Assembly: GCF_014647055.1 (NCBI RefSeq)
Contig: NZ_BMOL01000006.1
Location: 134,760 to 198,759, forward strand
Origin: Deinococcus aerolatus
Lineage (GTDB): Bacteria > Deinococcota > Deinococci > Deinococcales > Deinococcaceae
DNA: 64,000 nt
Reading direction: 5' to 3'
The number at the start of each line of letters is the position of its first letter. Within the stretch, counting starts at the first letter, position 1. Of the stretch, positions 9,039-19,592 are shown piece by piece. Made by a program: the position numbers and the translations under genes. The notes below the pieces were generated by a model. That model saw nothing but the letters and a program-made list of their open reading frames with translations, had not been told where the DNA came from and did not search any database.

Positions 9039-12000
9039 CTACCGGCCCCGGTCCCGCACCGTGAACGTCGTCGCCGGGGCGTAGCCCTCGACGTCCGGGT
9101 CGTACATCAGGAAGGCGTGGGTGGGCAGCGCCGTGAAGGTGCCAGGGGTCTGGGCGCGCAGCAGGTAGGTCAGCTTCTGCTCGCCTTTCAGGTGGTCGGC
9201 GTACAGGTCCACGCGGTCATCGAGCAGCTCACGGCCCGCGTACCAGTAGTTCCAGCGGTCCCAGCCGTACCCGTCGGGATTTTGCAGGCCCGCAATCGCC
9301 AGGCTGCGTTCATCCAGCGCCTTCATGCCAGCCGGGATGGGATCGCTGACCACCAGGTACCGCGCGGCCTGGCCCACCGGCTGCACGCTGAGCGTCACCA
9401 GAATCAGGTCGCCCACCGTGACCGGCTGCATCTGCCCGCCCCGCAGCAGCGGCACACGGCGGTAGCTGTAGCTCTTTTTCTTCGCGTCCCACACCGGTTC
9501 CAGGCGCTGATACTGGCGGCTCAGGCGGAAGCCCTTGCTGGCGTCGCCCCTGAGCTCGGCGGGCTCGCGGCTGTATTTCAGTTGGGTGCTGAAGGTCAGC
9601 CCGGCGGGCGCGCCCTGCAGCGTAACCGTGTGTGCCCCGGCCTTCAGGGTGCTGGTGTCGATCTTCAGGGTGGCCCCCTGCCCGCCCAGCGTGGCCTCCC
9701 CGGCCGTCTTGCCGTCCAGCAGAACACTCACGTCACCGCTCACCGCTTTCACAGGCTTGAGGGCCAGCGCCGCGATGATCACGCTGGTGGTGTCCTGGGT
9801 GGACAGCCACTTCGGGCCGCGCCGGTTGCCCAGCAGCCACTGCGAGACGCCGGGAATCAGCGGGCTGTTCGGCTCCAGCGTGGCGAGGGCCTCCAGCGCC
9901 CTGGCGGTGACCTGCACGCTGTTGTCGTCCCAGGAGTCGTACCAGACGTCGCCGCCGCTCCGTTTCGGCTTTTCCCAGTGCGAGAGCGCGCCGCCGTTCG
10001 TCCCGATGCGCTTCGCCTTGAGCAGGTCCAGCACGTCGCGGGCGGCCTGCTCCTGTCCCGTCTTGTTCAGCGCCAGCGCGGTCTGGGCCAGCGCGTAGGG
10101 TTCCAGGTCCCCCCGGCGGGCGAAGGTGGCCAGCTGGCCCCTGTCCACTTTTCCGGCGGCGGCCAGGGCACGGTACGCGCTGGCGCGTTCGGCCTGTCTT
10201 CCCTTCGGGTTGGGCACATGCCGGGCAAGGTACTGCAGCCCGCTGTAGAGCACGTCGTTGTTGACTTTCACGCCCAGCGCCTTGGCCCGCAACAGCCCCT
10301 CCACCACGTAGGCGCTCATTTCCAGGGTGCTGCTGTCGTACTGCCAGAAGTTCCAGCCGCCGTCCTCGTGCTGGAACAGTTCCAGCCGGGCCAGTCCCGC
10401 ACTCACGATGTCGGGCAGATGCTGGGTCACGCCCTGCGGCAGGGCGGCGCTGCCCAGGGTTTCTTCGGCCAGCAGCGCGGGCAGGAAACGGCTCATGGTC
10501 TGCTCGGTGCAGCCGTAGGGATAGCCCACCAGATACTCCAGTGCCGGCGACACGGCCGACAGCAGCGACGGCGTGAGGCTCAGGCTCAGGTCCAGCGTTT
10601 TCAGGTTCGCGTCCGGCGGAAGGTTGAGCGTGACGCTGGGCTGGCTGACGCTGCCCACTGCTGTCTGGGTGACCTCGTAGCCCCTGGCCTTCACGGGCAG
10701 CGGCAGTTTCAGGGCGTCGTTGCCGGAGGCGGTGCGGGCGGTGAAGGTCACCTCTGCCGTGCCGACGTTGCCGGCCCGCACCTGCATGTCGCTGCGGGCG
10801 CGTCCGTTGGCACCCACCCGCAGCGGCGCACCCCCCGGTTGCAGCGCCGCGCCGCCCAGGGGACTCAGGCCCTTCAGGACGGCGCTGGCCGTGCCGGTCA
10901 CCTCCAAGTTCAGGGTGTTGTTGACGATGCCCGACAGCGTGACCGTGTCGCCGCGCACCAGAAAGGTGGGCAGGCTCAGGCGGGCAATCACGTCTTTGGT
11001 GGTCATGGTGGTGGCGGTGCCCTGCCCGAAACGCGGGGCCACCGTCTGGGCACGGGCCGTGGCCACCCAGGTGGTCAGGTTGTCAGGAAACTTGACCTCC
11101 ACCTCGGCGTGGCCCTGCGCGTCGGTCAGCAGGTTGGGCAGCCACAGAATGGTGTCCCTGAACTCCTGGCGCGGCGTGACCGCGTCGGCGCTGGCGGCGT
11201 CGGCGGCCCTGGCCTGCTTGTCCTGAGCGAAGGCGGGTGCAGATTCCATCGGTCTGGGGCCACCCGCCACGGTGCCCACCTGCGAGAAGTAGAAGTTGAG
11301 GCTGGAATTGGTCCCCACCGCGTTGGCGCGCGGCGCGTCGAACACCTGGGCAATCGGGGTGGCATTGTCGCGCTGTACCAGGTAGATGGCCTGGTCCACC
11401 ACGCCCAGTGCCACCTCGCCGGCCACGCCCTTGCCGTCCGCGCCGCGCACGTCCACGCTGAGTTTGCCGGTGTCACCGGGAGCGTAGCGGGCCTTTTCGG
11501 GACTCACCCTGACGGTCAGTGCCGCGCCGGCGCGGGGAACGCTGACCCTGGCCTCGCTACTGTAGAACTGACCGTCCGACAGCGTGGCCGCCGCGACGTG
11601 GACGTTGGGGGCCATGTCCGGCGTGACCGGAAACCGGTAGGTCAGCACCGCGCCGCTGCCGCGCAGGACCGTGGAACTGCGCAGTCGGTCACCCTCCAGC
11701 GTGACCAGCACCGGGGCGCCGGGCTTCGGGTTGCCCACCAGCACCGTGGCGGTGTCGCCGGGGGCGTAGCTCTTGCGGTCCAGCTGGACGGTCAGGTCGC
11801 GGGAGTTCCAGCCGTAGTCCTCGCCGGGCTTCAGCACCCACACGAAATTCTCAAAGGTGCTGGCGCGGCCCTGCGCGTCGCGGACGGTCGCCCGCACCAG
11901 ATACCCGCCGCCGCGCACGGTGCTGAGGGTGCTGCTGGCCGTGCCGCCCGCATTCGTGGTGACCTGCGAGCGGGCCACCCGCGTCTCGCTCAGCACCCAC

Positions 12001-13469
12001 AGGCTCTTTTTCCGGTCGTAGTCGTAGCGCTGGCGGATCAGGTCCAGGGTGACGTGCGCGGCGCGGCCCACGTCCCGCAGGTCACGGGTGTCCAGCGAAA
12101 CGCGAATCGGTTTGCCGGCGTCGTAGATGTAGCCGTCGGTGCTGGCCTCCACGTTCAGGCTGGCCGGAAAGGCGATCACCTGCGTCTGGGCGCTGACGGT
12201 GCGGCGCGACTCGTCTTCCACCTCGGCCTCGATGCGGTAGCTGACCGGCTGGCCATCAGGGTCACGCGCCAGCGGCAACGTCAGGTCCAGGTCGCCGCTG
12301 GCGTTCAGGCGCGTCTCCTCCTGGATCACCAGGTCCGAGCCGTAGTCGCGGCCCCCGTCGTCGGGCGGCAGGGACGCGCTGTCGAAGCCGGGCGGGTAAT
12401 ACGGCGCGCGGGTCACGTTGTAGTTGACCCTGGCCCCGCCTAGGTTGCCGCCGAACAGGTAGCGGGCAGAGATACGCACACTGACCTTCTCACCCTGCAC
12501 CGCACGTCGGCGGTCCGGCGCCAGCGTGACGGCGTATTCGGGCTTCTGGTAGGCCTCCACCTGAAAGCTGCCGCCGATGTCGGTCTGGCCGTCCCCGGCA
12601 GCGTTCTGCGGCACCAGCGAGAAATAGTACTCGCCCAGTTTCGCGCCGGCCCCCAGGTCCAGCCCGGCGCTCAGGGAACCCAGCGCACTGGTGGTCAGGG
12701 TCTTGCGGTACACCTCATCGCCGTCCGGCGACCTGATGGCCACCCGCACCGCCGTGTTCGCCAGCGGGGTCAGCTGGCCGGCCTGCCGCAGCACCGCCTT
12801 GAACTCCACATGCTGGCCGGGGCGGTAGATGGGGCGGTCCGTGTACACGTAGCCGCGCACCAGCGGGGCCGCGTAGCTGTTCCAGTCCGCCCCGCTCACC
12901 GCCCAGTCGTTGCCGTGCCGGGCCAGATAGGTCTCCGTGTCTCCGCTGACGCTGGCCTTTTTCGCGAAGCGGGCCACGCCGTCGCCTCCCGCCAGTACCG
13001 GAGCGCCGCGGCCCAGCGGCCACACCCGCGCCGCCCGCGTCTGGCCACTCTCGCGGTCGGCTGTGTAGGCCAGGGCCGCGTTCTGATCGCGCTTGACCAC
13101 TAGGCCCAGGTTGCTGACCAGCACCACCGCGCCCAGACGCCCGCTGCCCACCACATACACGCCGCTGGGCAGCCGGCCGAACTCCAGGGGCTGGTCCCGC
13201 TTTCTCAGGGTGACGCTGCGGATCGTCTGGCTGACCTTTTGCGCCGTGACCCCCGGACTGTGTGGATCGGGCGAGGCGGCGAACAGCGCGGCCGGATCCA
13301 GCACCCGCCTCAGCGTGAACACCGTCCCGGCCGGCGCCGACACCTCCACCCGCACCGGCTGGCTGCCCCGGAACACGCCGCCGTAGATGGCCACATTGCG
13401 CTGCGCCGGGGCCAGACCCACCAGCAGCAAGCCCGACAACAACACGCCCCGCGTCCAACGTCGCTTCAT
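9039..13469 (-). CDS. Bacterial alpha-2-macroglobulin with thioester
   Basis: A 1476-residue secreted protein. A signal peptide (residues 1-22, cut after PAQ) is followed by repeated macroglobulin beta domains, including the MG2-like block DRPIYRPGQHVEFKAVLRQ. The central A2M-type region contains TTWVATARAQ. The thioester motif is GCTEQ (Cys987, Gln990) at the start of the alpha-helical toroid, and a receptor-binding-like domain closes the protein. Family knowledge: these proteins trap proteases after bait cleavage, and in bacteria they act in the envelope. No lipobox is present, so it is probably soluble or otherwise retained. Bacterial relatives often lie next to penicillin-binding protein 1C; here the partner is an HExxH protein. 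Confidence 0.93.
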   Translation of the reverse strand: MKRRWTRGVLLSGLLLVGLAPAQRNVAIYGGVFRGSQPVRVEVSAPAGTVFTLRRVLDPAALFAASPDPHSPGVTAQKVSQTIRSVTLRKRDQPLEFGRLPSGVYVVGSGRLGAVVLVSNLGLVVKRDQNAALAYTADRESGQTRAARVWPLGRGAPVLAGGDGVARFAKKASVSGDTETYLARHGNDWAVSGADWNSYAAPLVRGYVYTDRPIYRPGQHVEFKAVLRQAGQLTPLANTAVRVAIRSPDGDEVYRKTLTTSALGSLSAGLDLGAGAKLGEYYFSLVPQNAAGDGQTDIGGSFQVEAYQKPEYAVTLAPDRRRAVQGEKVSVRISARYLFGGNLGGARVNYNVTRAPYYPPGFDSASLPPDDGGRDYGSDLVIQEETRLNASGDLDLTLPLARDPDGQPVSYRIEAEVEDESRRTVSAQTQVIAFPASLNVEASTDGYIYDAGKPIRVSLDTRDLRDVGRAAHVTLDLIRQRYDYDRKKSLWVLSETRVARSQVTTNAGGTASSTLSTVRGGGYLVRATVRDAQGRASTFENFVWVLKPGEDYGWNSRDLTVQLDRKSYAPGDTATVLVGNPKPGAPVLVTLEGDRLRSSTVLRGSGAVLTYRFPVTPDMAPNVHVAAATLSDGQFYSSEARVSVPRAGAALTVRVSPEKARYAPGDTGKLSVDVRGADGKGVAGEVALGVVDQAIYLVQRDNATPIAQVFDAPRANAVGTNSSLNFYFSQVGTVAGGPRPMESAPAFAQDKQARAADAASADAVTPRQEFRDTILWLPNLLTDAQGHAEVEVKFPDNLTTWVATARAQTVAPRFGQGTATTMTTKDVIARLSLPTFLVRGDTVTLSGIVNNTLNLEVTGTASAVLKGLSPLGGAALQPGGAPLRVGANGRARSDMQVRAGNVGTAEVTFTARTASGNDALKLPLPVKARGYEVTQTAVGSVSQPSVTLNLPPDANLKTLDLSLSLTPSLLSAVSPALEYLVGYPYGCTEQTMSRFLPALLAEETLGSAALPQGVTQHLPDIVSAGLARLELFQHEDGGWNFWQYDSSTLEMSAYVVEGLLRAKALGVKVNNDVLYSGLQYLARHVPNPKGRQAERASAYRALAAAGKVDRGQLATFARRGDLEPYALAQTALALNKTGQEQAARDVLDLLKAKRIGTNGGALSHWEKPKRSGGDVWYDSWDDNSVQVTARALEALATLEPNSPLIPGVSQWLLGNRRGPKWLSTQDTTSVIIAALALKPVKAVSGDVSVLLDGKTAGEATLGGQGATLKIDTSTLKAGAHTVTLQGAPAGLTFSTQLKYSREPAELRGDASKGFRLSRQYQRLEPVWDAKKKSYSYRRVPLLRGGQMQPVTVGDLILVTLSVQPVGQAARYLVVSDPIPAGMKALDERSLAIAGLQNPDGYGWDRWNYWYAGRELLDDRVDLYADHLKGEQKLTYLLRAQTPGTFTALPTHAFLMYDPDVEGYAPATTFTVRDRGR

Positions 13470-13598
13470 GTCTGCCCCTTTTTTCGCTCCCGCGCCTGTC
13501 CGAGCGTCCGTGCTGCCTGGATTGTGTCACCTTTCACCGTGGCTGTGGGGGGCTCCAGCCAGGGGCGAGTTCATCTCCATGTCAGACGTCTGGGAACC

Positions 13599-14603
<1,005 letters not shown>

Positions 14604-14724
14604 GGACGATCAGCATACGTCCTCCTGCGGCCCAGGACAGCGTTTCAGCCGTCCGGCAGTGCGCCGTCCATTCGCAAGGTCAGGTGTGTTCAGGTCAGGT
14701 GCCCCTGGTGCCGCCAGACAAACC

Positions 14725-14759
14725 TTGCACATCTGTTCAATCCGTCATATCATTTGTTC
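14725..14759 (+). promoter_or_regulatory. glpS promoter with two operator sites 21 bp apart
   Basis: A sigma70-type promoter, TTGCAC (14725-14730) and TATCAT (14748-14753) with a 17-base spacer, is overlaid by two 12-base sites. GCACATCTGTTC (14727-14738) and TATCATTTGTTC (14748-14759) match the perfect palindrome found before glpD at 10 and 9 of 12 positions. Their offset is exactly 21 bases, as at glpD. The rest of the 14604-14954 gap holds no other signal that I recognise. Confidence 0.55.
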
Positions 14760-14954
14760 TCAATCCCAGTTCTCAGCTTCTCCGCAACTGACCGTGCATG
14801 TTGGCCGTCCCCACCGCCTATCAGCCGCCTTTCGCCTTATGCTTTTATTGGCGACTCTTCTTGGTTCAGCCCGTCTCTGAGGACGCTGCCGATACCCACC
14901 TTGCCGGTAGCAGGGGCCCAGACATTCTTCGATCAGACGACTCCAAGGAGGTTT

Positions 14955-15011
14955 ATGACCCTCACCGCGGTTGCCAGAGGTTCTGCCTGTCTCCCGGCGT
15001 ATTTCTCATGA
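14955..15011 (+). CDS. 18-codon leader ORF before glpS
   Basis: The ATG at 14955 follows a near-perfect Shine-Dalgarno sequence (AAGGAGG, 14945-14951) by 3 bases. It encodes MTLTAVARGSACLPAYFS and ends in a TGA (15009-15011) that overlaps the glpS ATG (15008) as ATGA. glpS itself has no good ribosome binding site, so it probably depends on termination at this stop and re-initiation. No run of one amino acid suggests classical attenuation. Confidence 0.5.
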   Translation: MTLTAVARGSACLPAYFS

Positions 15012-16168
15012 GCCTCACCCTGGACAACGTGACCAAGAAGGTGGGCGATGACATCCACCTTTATCCCATGACGCTGACCCTCAACCCAGGTCTGAACGTG
15101 CTGCTGGGGCCGACGTTGGCGGGCAAGACCTCACTGATGCGGATCATGGCGAGGCTGGACAAGCCCACCACCGGGCGCGTGCTGGTAGACGGACGGGACG
15201 TGACCAACGTGAGCGTGCAGAAACGCGCCGTGGCCTTTGTCTATCAGCAGTTCGTCAATTACCCCAGCTTCAGTGTTTTTGAGAACATCGCTTCTCCCCT
15301 GCGGATCGCCGGGCTGAAGGGAAGTGAGCTCAACGAACGGGTACACGGCGTGGCAAAACTGATGCATCTGGAACCCATGCTCAAGCGGTTGCCCGCCGAG
15401 CTGTCGGGCGGTCAGCAGCAGCGCGTCGCTATCGCCCGGGCCCTCATCAAGGAGGCCGAGCTGCTGCTGTTCGACGAGCCGCTGGTCAACCTGGATTACA
15501 AGCTGCGCGAGGAGCTGCGGGCCGAGATGAAAGAAATTTTTGCCCGGCGCGACGCCGTGGTGGTGTACAGCACCACCGAACCGTTCGAGGGCCTGAGCCT
15601 GGGCGGACAGGTGGCGGTGCTGAGCGAGGGCCGTCTGCTCCAGTCCGGCCCCACGTTGGAGGTCTACCACCAGCCGGTCACTGTGCGGGTGGGGCAGGTG
15701 TTCAGCGATCCGCCGATCAATCTGCTGGGAGCCAAACTGGGTGAGGGCCGCACACTGCTGAGTGGAGGGCTGAGCTTCCCGCTGCCGCCGCACATGTCGG
15801 GCCTGAGCGGTCCCCACCAGTTGGGCGTGCGGGCCAACCACGCTGGACTGCGCCCCGAAGGCCCGAACGACGTGGCCCTGGCCGCGCGGGTCTACGTGGC
15901 CGAGCTGTCGGGATCAGAAACCTACCTGCATACCCGCCTGATCAGCCCTGGTGGCGGCCCCAGCGCCGCGCCGGGCGCACACATGGTCGCGCAACTGCCC
16001 GGCATCCATTCGATCAAACCGGGCGAGGACGTCACGTTGTACGTCGATCCAGACCGCATGTTCGCCTTCGCCTCTGACGGGCAGCTGGCCGCCGCACCAC
16101 CGCGCCCGCCCGCGCCCAGCCAACTGGAAGCGCCCATCGCTCCAACGCCCACCGAGAGGAGCGCGTAA
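15008..16168 (+). CDS. glpS: Glycerol ABC transporter ATP-binding protein GlpS
   Basis: A 386-residue ATPase of the GlpSTPQV glycerol importer known from Rhizobium. Walker A is GPTLAGKTS (Lys40), the Q-loop is VYQQF, the signature LSGGQQQRVAIARAL starts at residue 132 and Walker B is LLFDEP (Glu157). The H-loop His is replaced: the site reads STTEP with Thr190 where THDQ is expected. A C-terminal MalK-like regulatory domain follows. The assignment rests on gene order, the NVLLGPTLAGKTSLMR block and the H-loop change. The start follows from the ATGA overlap with the leader ORF; the TAA overlaps the glpT ATG by one base. Confidence 0.9.
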   Translation: MSLTLDNVTKKVGDDIHLYPMTLTLNPGLNVLLGPTLAGKTSLMRIMARLDKPTTGRVLVDGRDVTNVSVQKRAVAFVYQQFVNYPSFSVFENIASPLRIAGLKGSELNERVHGVAKLMHLEPMLKRLPAELSGGQQQRVAIARALIKEAELLLFDEPLVNLDYKLREELRAEMKEIFARRDAVVVYSTTEPFEGLSLGGQVAVLSEGRLLQSGPTLEVYHQPVTVRVGQVFSDPPINLLGAKLGEGRTLLSGGLSFPLPPHMSGLSGPHQLGVRANHAGLRPEGPNDVALAARVYVAELSGSETYLHTRLISPGGGPSAAPGAHMVAQLPGIHSIKPGEDVTLYVDPDRMFAFASDGQLAAAPPRPPAPSQLEAPIAPTPTERSA

Positions 16169-17262
16169 TGGCCCGCATCGAACTGGACGAGCTGGCTCAC
16201 GCGTACATGCCCGACCCCCAAGAACCCGAGGATTACGCGCTAAAGCCCATGACCATGACCTGGCAGGACGGCGGAGCCTACGCGCTGCTGGGACCGTCCG
16301 GCTGCGGCAAGTCCACGCTGCTGAACATCATTTCCGGGCTGGTGCGGCCCTCGCACGGGCGGGTGCTGTTTGACGGAGAGGAGGTGACCAACCTGCCCAC
16401 CGAGGCCCGCAACATCGCTCAGGTTTTTCAGTTTCCGGTGATCTACGACACCATGACCGTGCATGACAACCTGGCCTTTCCGCTGCGAAACCGCCGGGTG
16501 CCGGAATCCGAAGTCCGAACGCGGGTGGCGCAGGTGGCGGAGTTGCTGGAATTGACCGGGGATCTGAAAAACCGCGCCAGCGGTCTGTCCGCCGACATGA
16601 AGCAGAAGATCTCGCTGGGACGCGGGCTGGTCCGCAAGGACGTGGCCGCCATCCTGTTCGACGAGCCGCTGACTGTGATTGATCCTCACCTGAAATGGCA
16701 ACTGCGCTCCAAGCTCAAGCAGATTCACTACGAACTGAAGCTGAGCCTGATCTATGTCACGCACGATCAGGTGGAAGCCCTGACCTTCGCCGATCAGGTG
16801 GTCCTGATGGAGGGCGGTGAGGTGGTTCAGGCCGGGACGCCGCAGGCGCTGTTCGAGGAACCCGAACATGTGTTCGTGGGCTATTTCATCGGCAGTCCAG
16901 GCATGAACCTGCTGCCCTGCGCAGTGGCTCCCGGCGCTCAGGGCGTGCAGGTGGACGGCCAGACCTACGAGCTCCCCCTCAACCCGGATCGCCTGGAACG
17001 CGCACGCGGACGCGGCAACCTGACGCTGGGCATCCGCCCGGAGTTTCTGGGGTGCAGCAACAGCCCTCAGCCCGGCGCGGTGCAGGCCGACATCACGCGG
17101 GTGGAAGATCTGGGCAACTACAAGATCGCCACCGCCGTGATGGGCCAGCACACCGTCAAGGCCAAGCTGGCCGAGGACGCCGCAATTCTCACCGGGCCCG
17201 GCTACCTGAGCTTTCCGCCGGAGCACACCAAGCTGTACGCCAACTCGCGGATCGTCCGGTGA
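16168..17262 (+). CDS. glpT: Glycerol ABC transporter ATP-binding protein GlpT
   Basis: A 364-residue partner of GlpS. Walker A is GPSGCGKST (Lys48), Walker B is ILFDEPLTVID and the H-loop is THDQ (His199). The signature motif is changed to LSADMKQK (residues 140-147) instead of LSGGQ. The C-terminal domain ends with a TOBE-type block. Together with GlpS it should form one normal and one degenerate ATP site. The ATG overlaps the glpS stop as TAATG. This name refers to the ABC subunit, not to the glycerol-3-phosphate antiporter of E. coli. Confidence 0.9.
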   Translation: MARIELDELAHAYMPDPQEPEDYALKPMTMTWQDGGAYALLGPSGCGKSTLLNIISGLVRPSHGRVLFDGEEVTNLPTEARNIAQVFQFPVIYDTMTVHDNLAFPLRNRRVPESEVRTRVAQVAELLELTGDLKNRASGLSADMKQKISLGRGLVRKDVAAILFDEPLTVIDPHLKWQLRSKLKQIHYELKLSLIYVTHDQVEALTFADQVVLMEGGEVVQAGTPQALFEEPEHVFVGYFIGSPGMNLLPCAVAPGAQGVQVDGQTYELPLNPDRLERARGRGNLTLGIRPEFLGCSNSPQPGAVQADITRVEDLGNYKIATAVMGQHTVKAKLAEDAAILTGPGYLSFPPEHTKLYANSRIVR

Positions 17263-17336
17263 GCGCCGTGAGCCGCCCCAATCTGCTGCGCCCCGACGTC
17301 ATCTGGAGTGGCCACCTACGGAGAATGCCATGCTAA
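17259..17336 (+). CDS. Short ORF bridging glpT and glpP (25 codons)
   Basis: A GTG at 17259 overlaps the glpT stop as GTGA. The frame stays open for 25 codons to a TAA at 17334-17336, 7 bases inside glpP (start 17330). It spans the whole 67-base gap between the genes. No known product is recognised. It could pass ribosomes from glpT to glpP, which also has its own weak GGAG site. A chance open frame in GC-rich DNA is the alternative. Confidence 0.3.
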   Translation: MSAVSRPNLLRPDVIWSGHLRRMPC

Positions 17337-18213
17337 AGACCCGCAACAACAAAGCCTGGTTCCTGGTGTTGCCCGTGGTGCTGTCGGTGGCCTTCAGCGC
17401 GATTATTCCGCTGATGACCGTCATCAACTACTCGGTGCAGGACATCCTGGGACCGAACCGCAAGGTCTTCGTGGGCCTGGAGTGGTTTCAGGAAGTGCTG
17501 CGCGACCCGGACCTGCACGGCGCGTTCGTGCGCCAGTTGCTGTTCACGATGATCGTTCTCGCCATCGAGATTCCGCTGGGCATCCTGATTGCCCTGTCGC
17601 TTCCGGCGCGCGGCTGGAAGGCGTCGCTGTCGCTGGTGCTGATCGCGCTGCCCCTGCTGGTGCCGTTCAACGTGGTGGGAACCATCTGGCAGATTTTTGG
17701 CCGCGCCGACATCGGACTGGGGGGGCATTTCCTGGCGAGTCTGGGAGTTGATTACAACTACGCCACCAATCCGCTGCACGCCTGGCTGACCGTGATCCTG
17801 ATGGACGTGTGGCACTGGACGCCGCTGGTGGCGCTGCTGTGTTATGCGGGGTTGCGGGCTATCCCGGAAGGCTATTACCAGGCCGCCAAGATTGACGGTG
17901 CAAAAGCCTGGGCAGTGTTCCGTTTTATCCAGCTTCCCAAACTGGGCGGCGTGCTGATGATCGGGCTGCTGCTGCGCTTCATGGACTCGTTCATGATCTA
18001 CACCGAACCCTTTGTGCTGACTGGCGGCGGTCCCGGCAACGCCACCACCTTCCTGTCGGTGTACCTGACCAAGCTGGCGGTGGGGCAGTTTGACCTCGGC
18101 CCGGCGGCGGCTTTCAGTCTGGTGTACTTCCTGATCATCCAGATCGTCAGTTTCATCCTGTACACCGTTATTCAGCGCAACGCCAATCCCCAGACCCCCA
18201 GGCAGGAGACGCC

Positions 18214-18217
<4 letters not shown>
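17330..18217 (+). CDS. glpP: Glycerol ABC transporter permease GlpP
   Basis: A 295-residue membrane protein with six predicted helices, the first at about residues 10-32. The EAA-type coupling loop reads YYQAAKIDGAKAWAVFRFIQLP, which marks it as a sugar-type (CUT1-like) permease. The later block EPFVLTGGGPGNATTFLSVYL is typical of the family. It ends in an ATGA overlap with glpQ. Together with GlpQ it forms the membrane channel for glycerol. Confidence 0.9.
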
Positions 18218-19079
<862 letters not shown>

Positions 19080-19080
<1 letters not shown>

Positions 19081-19136
19081 TGCTGCCGGCTACCGCCACC
19101 GTATCTCCTCGCGCCCTGCGTATAAGGAGGACCTGA
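19080..19136 (+). CDS. 18-codon ORF between glpQ and the DUF2160 gene
   Basis: The ATG at 19080 shares its A with the glpQ stop (TGATG). The frame encodes MLPATATVSPRALRIRRT and stops at TGA 19134-19136, two bases before the ATG of the next gene. The SD sequence AAGGAGG of that gene lies inside it. It fills the gap exactly, like the short ORFs before glpS and glpP. No product is recognised. Confidence 0.3.
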
Positions 19137-19138
19137 AC

Positions 19139-19411
19139 ATGGCCTGGATGTCCTGGACCTGGCCCACCGCCGTCTTCATCATGCTGATCTTCGCTGCCAT
19201 CGCCGTGCTGACCATCATGGACCTGCGTTCTGCGCCGGTGACGCGCAAGGGCTTCCTGCCCATTCCCACCGACAGGGGCGACCGTTTTTACATCGCCATG
19301 CTGGGCCTGCTGGTTATCAACCTGACGTGGTGGGGCGTGACCGACGCCACCCCGCTGATCGGCCTGACCCTCTCGCTGATCTGGCTGGGCGTGACCATGC
19401 GCTGGGGCTAG
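19139..19411 (+). CDS. DUF2160 small membrane protein of the glycerol transporter
   Basis: A 90-residue protein with hydrophobic helices at about residues 8-26, 49-65 and 70-86, and a conserved-looking polar loop (APVTRKGFLPIPTDRGDRFY). Proteins of this DUF2160 type occur between glpQ and glpV in rhizobial glycerol operons, and the position is the same here. The role is not established; an accessory membrane subunit of the transporter is likely. A strong AAGGAGG precedes the ATG by 8 bases. Confidence 0.8.
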   Translation: MAWMSWTWPTAVFIMLIFAAIAVLTIMDLRSAPVTRKGFLPIPTDRGDRFYIAMLGLLVINLTWWGVTDATPLIGLTLSLIWLGVTMRWG

Positions 19412-19592
19412 ACCCGCCGCTTTCCGTTTCCCCCCCTTGTCCACCCGTTGTCCATCCGTGGGTCCGCAGCTCATCCCTTCCATCTGCGATCAGACCCTGA
19501 CAGGCCGGAGAAGGTCCGCCCCCACCCGTTTCCCAGGCTGACCCACAACCGGGTAGTCGGAAGACGTTCGAGAACCCCTTTCTGGAGGACTT

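Noticed and set aside
8979..12443. 1154-codon open frame on the plus strand
   Set aside because: It lies opposite the alpha-2-macroglobulin gene, has His/Gln/Val/Arg-rich composition with no domain, and results from high-GC third positions of the real gene.
13583..13592. Palindrome CAGACGTCTG after the SorC gene
   Set aside because: It has no matching copy in the window and no promoter at a sensible distance; ten bases can occur by chance.
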